Source: UBA2287 sp037442025
Lineage (GTDB): Bacteria > Bacteroidota > Bacteroidia > Bacteroidales > Tenuifilaceae
DNA: 22,979 bases
NCBI GenBank assembly: GCA_037442025.1
Contig: JBBIRB010000041.1
Coordinates: 1-22,979, forward strand
Direction of reading: 5' to 3'
Below the pieces are notes generated by a model. That model was not told the DNA's origin, ran no database searches, and was given only the letters and a program-made list of their open reading frames with translations. The position numbers were made by a program, and so were the translations under genes. Positions 20,554-22,979 of the stretch are shown here, one piece after another; positions within the stretch are counted from its first letter, which is position 1; each line of letters opens with the position of its first letter.

Positions 20554-22979
20554 ATGAGAAAACTTACTCTAACACTTTTTACGGTTGCAATTGCTGCTAC
20601 CTTTGCTTTTGCACAAAACTACGGGGCAAGGAGCTTTTCTCCTGACCTTAATCCCCAGAAACCTATAGCATCGCAGGCAGATGTTAAGGGTTTCCTTATT
20701 AACGAAACATTCGATAATGTTGCTGGTTTAACAGCTGCCGGCTGGAACATGCAGAATTTGAGCACGCCTGTTGGTTCTACAGGTTGGTTTCAAGCAACCA
20801 CTGCAAGTACAGTATTCCCTCCATACGAAGGAACAGGTTATATTGGTGCGAATTTCAATAACACTTCCGGTACTGGAACCATTGACAATTGGCTAATTAC
20901 ACCTGTTGTTGATATTAAAAATGGTGATGTTTTCACCTTCTGGTCGCGTATACCTAGTGGAATAGAGTACCCCGACAGGCTCCAACTTCGCATGAGTTCA
21001 GCTGGCGCAAGTACTAATGTAGCCGATTTTACCGTTGTTCTGCTCACCATTAACCCCAGCCTTATTGCAGGTGTTTACCCAAAAGAATGGACCCAGTTCA
21101 CTGCAACTATTTCGGGCGTAACAGGTACAGTTTCGGGTCGCTTTGCTTTCAGGTACTGGGTTACTAGCGGTGGACCAACTGGTGATAACAGTAACTATAT
21201 AGGTATTGATTTGGCTCAATTTAATTCTGTTGAACCACCTGCCTACGCTGTTACTTTCACCGTAACCGATGGTACCAACCCCGTTGAGGGAGCCAATGTT
21301 GCCATAAACGGTCAGAACTTAACTACCAACGCAAGTGGTGTAGCAACCATTAACTTGGTAAACGGTGCGTACCCTTATACCGTTACAAAGGCCGGATTTG
21401 TTGATGTCACAGGTACAGCCACCGTTGCAGGAGCTGCACTGCCCGTTTCGGTTGCCATGACCGCAATTGTGGTTCAACCCAACGTAACGCTTACCGTTAC
21501 CAACCTGAACCCTGCCTGGACTAATATTTGGGTAAAGAGCGCAGTAGATAATTGGACTGGCCGCCAAATGGTAAAAAATGGTAACGACTGGACTTATACT
21601 TACACCGCAGTTGCTAATGGTACCTACGCCTGGGGTGCTTATCAGGCCGATGCCGAAGGCAATCAAGTTGCGTGGTTAGCTCCATCGCCAAATCCCGAAT
21701 TTACTGTTGCTGCACCCAATGTAACCGGAACTACCAGTTTCACAATTCCTGCACCGGGCGCAACTTTCCCAGTTACCTTTACGGTTACCAATTTGAACCC
21801 CGACCACACTCTAATTAAAATTAAAGGTTCCTTCAATAGCTGGGCAACAGTTGCTATGGATCCCCAACCCAACAACGTTTGGACCAAAACCTTCCAGGTT
21901 GAAGCCGGAACCTACGAATGGGGCGTTGTGAACCAGGATGATGGATGGCTAATTGAAGGTCCAAATCCTTCTTTCACAGTAAGTGCTGAAGGTGCTGTTA
22001 CAGGCCAAGTTACCTATACCATTCCAGGTTTGGGCCCATTAACTTTCAACTTCAATGTTGATATGAATGCCCAGATTGATGCTGGAAACTTTATTCCGGG
22101 TGCCGATGTGCTTGAACTGGTTGGTAACTTCAACGGATGGCCAGGTTCAACTGTTCCTGTTCAGTGGAGACTTACCGATGCCAATGAAGATGGAATATAC
22201 TCGCTCACCACTGGCCCCAGATTTAACAATAAGCAAACCATTCAGTTTAAAGTAAGGCTTAATGGCAACTGGGATACCAACGAGTTGCCCGGTATGGTTC
22301 CAAACCGCTACTACACCTTCCTCGGTAACATTACCAACGTTTACCACTGCGTTTACGGTGTAAGAGGTACAACAAGCGTAACTCAGGCAATGCCTTTTGC
22401 TGAGAATTTTGAAAATGCCAGCTATGAAAGCAACTTCCCACCAGTTAACTGGAGCATGGTTGATTTCGATCAGGATGGAAACGTATGGCACTGGGGCACT
22501 AATACCTCTAACGGTGCAATTCGCTCGCAATCGTGGCTAACTAATCCGCAACCCGATGGAACATCCTTAACTCCTGAAAACTTCATAATTACTCCACGTA
22601 TTAACCTTGCTGGTGCAACCAATCCAGTTCTTTCGTACCGTGTAGCTGCAACCAGTGTTAGCTTGTTCGCAGAAAAGTACCAGGTATACGTTTCGAAACT
22701 TGGTAACGATGTTGCTGAGTTCGTTCCTGCCAATATGCTGATTGACGAAATTTTAACAACAGAAAATGGTGGATGGAACTACAAAACAATGACTTTCAAC
22801 CTTACTAGCTACATAGGTGAGAAAATTTACATTGCTTTCGTTCACAAGGGTAGCACCGGTAAGGATAGAATTACCTTCGACGATATTATGGTTCAAGAAG
22901 CAACCAGCATCATTTCCAAACCAGTTGTAACCATGTCGTTGTACCCCAATCCTGCTTCGGATAACCTTAACATAGTAGC
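20554..22979 (+). CDS. T9SS-secreted multidomain protein with starch-binding-like modules (3' partial)
   Basis: The frame opens at ATG 20554 and runs off the right edge after 808 complete codons. The signal peptide ends at AFA 18-20. A choice-of-anchor J/cleaved-adhesin-type beta-sandwich covers about 46-225 (NETFDN ... GWFQAT ... NWLITPVVDI). A carboxypeptidase-regulatory-like domain is at about 230-303. Two homologous modules follow at about 308-396 and 404-490, each starting V-T-x-TVTNLNP and holding GTYxWG and PNPxFTV. A third module is at about 495-603 (ELVGNFNGWPG), and a second choice-of-anchor J domain at about 611-782. The beginning of a T9SS type A sorting domain is seen from 794 (SLYPNPASDNLNI). 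GSFNSW and GNFNGW recall CBM20/CBM48 starch-binding motifs. No catalytic motif is visible, so it is probably a secreted or surface glycan-binding protein. Only some 70 residues of a normal sorting domain should be missing. It is separated from the SusE/F-like gene by a terminator and 166 bases, so it may have its own promoter. Confidence 0.85.
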   Translation, partial: MRKLTLTLFTVAIAATFAFAQNYGARSFSPDLNPQKPIASQADVKGFLINETFDNVAGLTAAGWNMQNLSTPVGSTGWFQATTASTVFPPYEGTGYIGANFNNTSGTGTIDNWLITPVVDIKNGDVFTFWSRIPSGIEYPDRLQLRMSSAGASTNVADFTVVLLTINPSLIAGVYPKEWTQFTATISGVTGTVSGRFAFRYWVTSGGPTGDNSNYIGIDLAQFNSVEPPAYAVTFTVTDGTNPVEGANVAINGQNLTTNASGVATINLVNGAYPYTVTKAGFVDVTGTATVAGAALPVSVAMTAIVVQPNVTLTVTNLNPAWTNIWVKSAVDNWTGRQMVKNGNDWTYTYTAVANGTYAWGAYQADAEGNQVAWLAPSPNPEFTVAAPNVTGTTSFTIPAPGATFPVTFTVTNLNPDHTLIKIKGSFNSWATVAMDPQPNNVWTKTFQVEAGTYEWGVVNQDDGWLIEGPNPSFTVSAEGAVTGQVTYTIPGLGPLTFNFNVDMNAQIDAGNFIPGADVLELVGNFNGWPGSTVPVQWRLTDANEDGIYSLTTGPRFNNKQTIQFKVRLNGNWDTNELPGMVPNRYYTFLGNITNVYHCVYGVRGTTSVTQAMPFAENFENASYESNFPPVNWSMVDFDQDGNVWHWGTNTSNGAIRSQSWLTNPQPDGTSLTPENFIITPRINLAGATNPVLSYRVAATSVSLFAEKYQVYVSKLGNDVAEFVPANMLIDEILTTENGGWNYKTMTFNLTSYIGEKIYIAFVHKGSTGKDRITFDDIMVQEATSIISKPVVTMSLYPNPASDNLNIV

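Noticed and set aside
21319..21887. Two minus-strand open frames (115 and 74 codons) near the right end
   Set aside because: They lie antisense to the T9SS protein, whose frame is continuous from 20554 to the edge with recognisable domains.

Overview
The window comes from a member of the Bacteroidota. The evidence is a SusC/SusD pair, several short-signal lipoproteins, a perfect match to the Bacteroidota promoter box TAnnTTTG upstream of lacI, and a terminal protein ending in a type IX secretion (T9SS) sorting domain. A T9SS substrate argues for a lineage such as the Marinilabiliales, Flavobacteriia or other environmental Bacteroidales rather than gut Bacteroides. I cannot name the species.

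The whole window reads as one starch/maltodextrin utilisation locus with two arms diverging from a regulatory region at about 12706-13032. The left arm (all minus strand, from right to left) holds a LacI-family regulator, an SLC45-like MFS sugar transporter, beta-phosphoglucomutase, a GH65 maltose phosphorylase, a small GxxExxY protein, a class IIA fructose-bisphosphate aldolase, a SusA-like periplasmic neopullulanase and a GH13 amylase lipoprotein. The right arm (plus strand) holds susC, susD, a small lipoprotein (DUF5004-like), a secreted protein that looks like two duplicated beta-sandwich halves, a SusE/F-like lipoprotein, a terminator, and a large T9SS-secreted multidomain protein with starch-binding-like modules that runs off the right edge. 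The left edge carries the C-terminus of an unrelated beta-strand-rich protein.

Inferred working: starch is captured at the surface by SusD, SusE/F and possibly the T9SS protein, and imported by SusC. It is cut to maltose by the two GH13 enzymes. Maltose crosses the inner membrane through the MFS carrier and is split by phosphate to glucose plus beta-glucose-1-phosphate. Beta-phosphoglucomutase turns the latter into glucose-6-phosphate, and the aldolase adds a lower-glycolysis step. This conserves one phosphoryl bond compared with hydrolysis.

The two arms differ in architecture. Right-arm genes up to the terminator are separated by only 11-21 bases. The six gaps among the left-arm genes from MFS to the amylase are 100-393 bases, and each holds repetitive or palindromic DNA of several kinds (CACAGAG-type, CTGCG-type, ACCGATA/ACTGAGA 7-mers, and a CCTGCCT/AGGCAGG palindrome). 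Three palindromes or hairpins in non-coding DNA look regulatory: an imperfect LacI-type operator between lacI and susC, a 19-bp AT palindrome upstream of the MFS gene, and a rho-independent terminator after lacI. I see no rRNA, tRNA, CRISPR array or complete mobile element.
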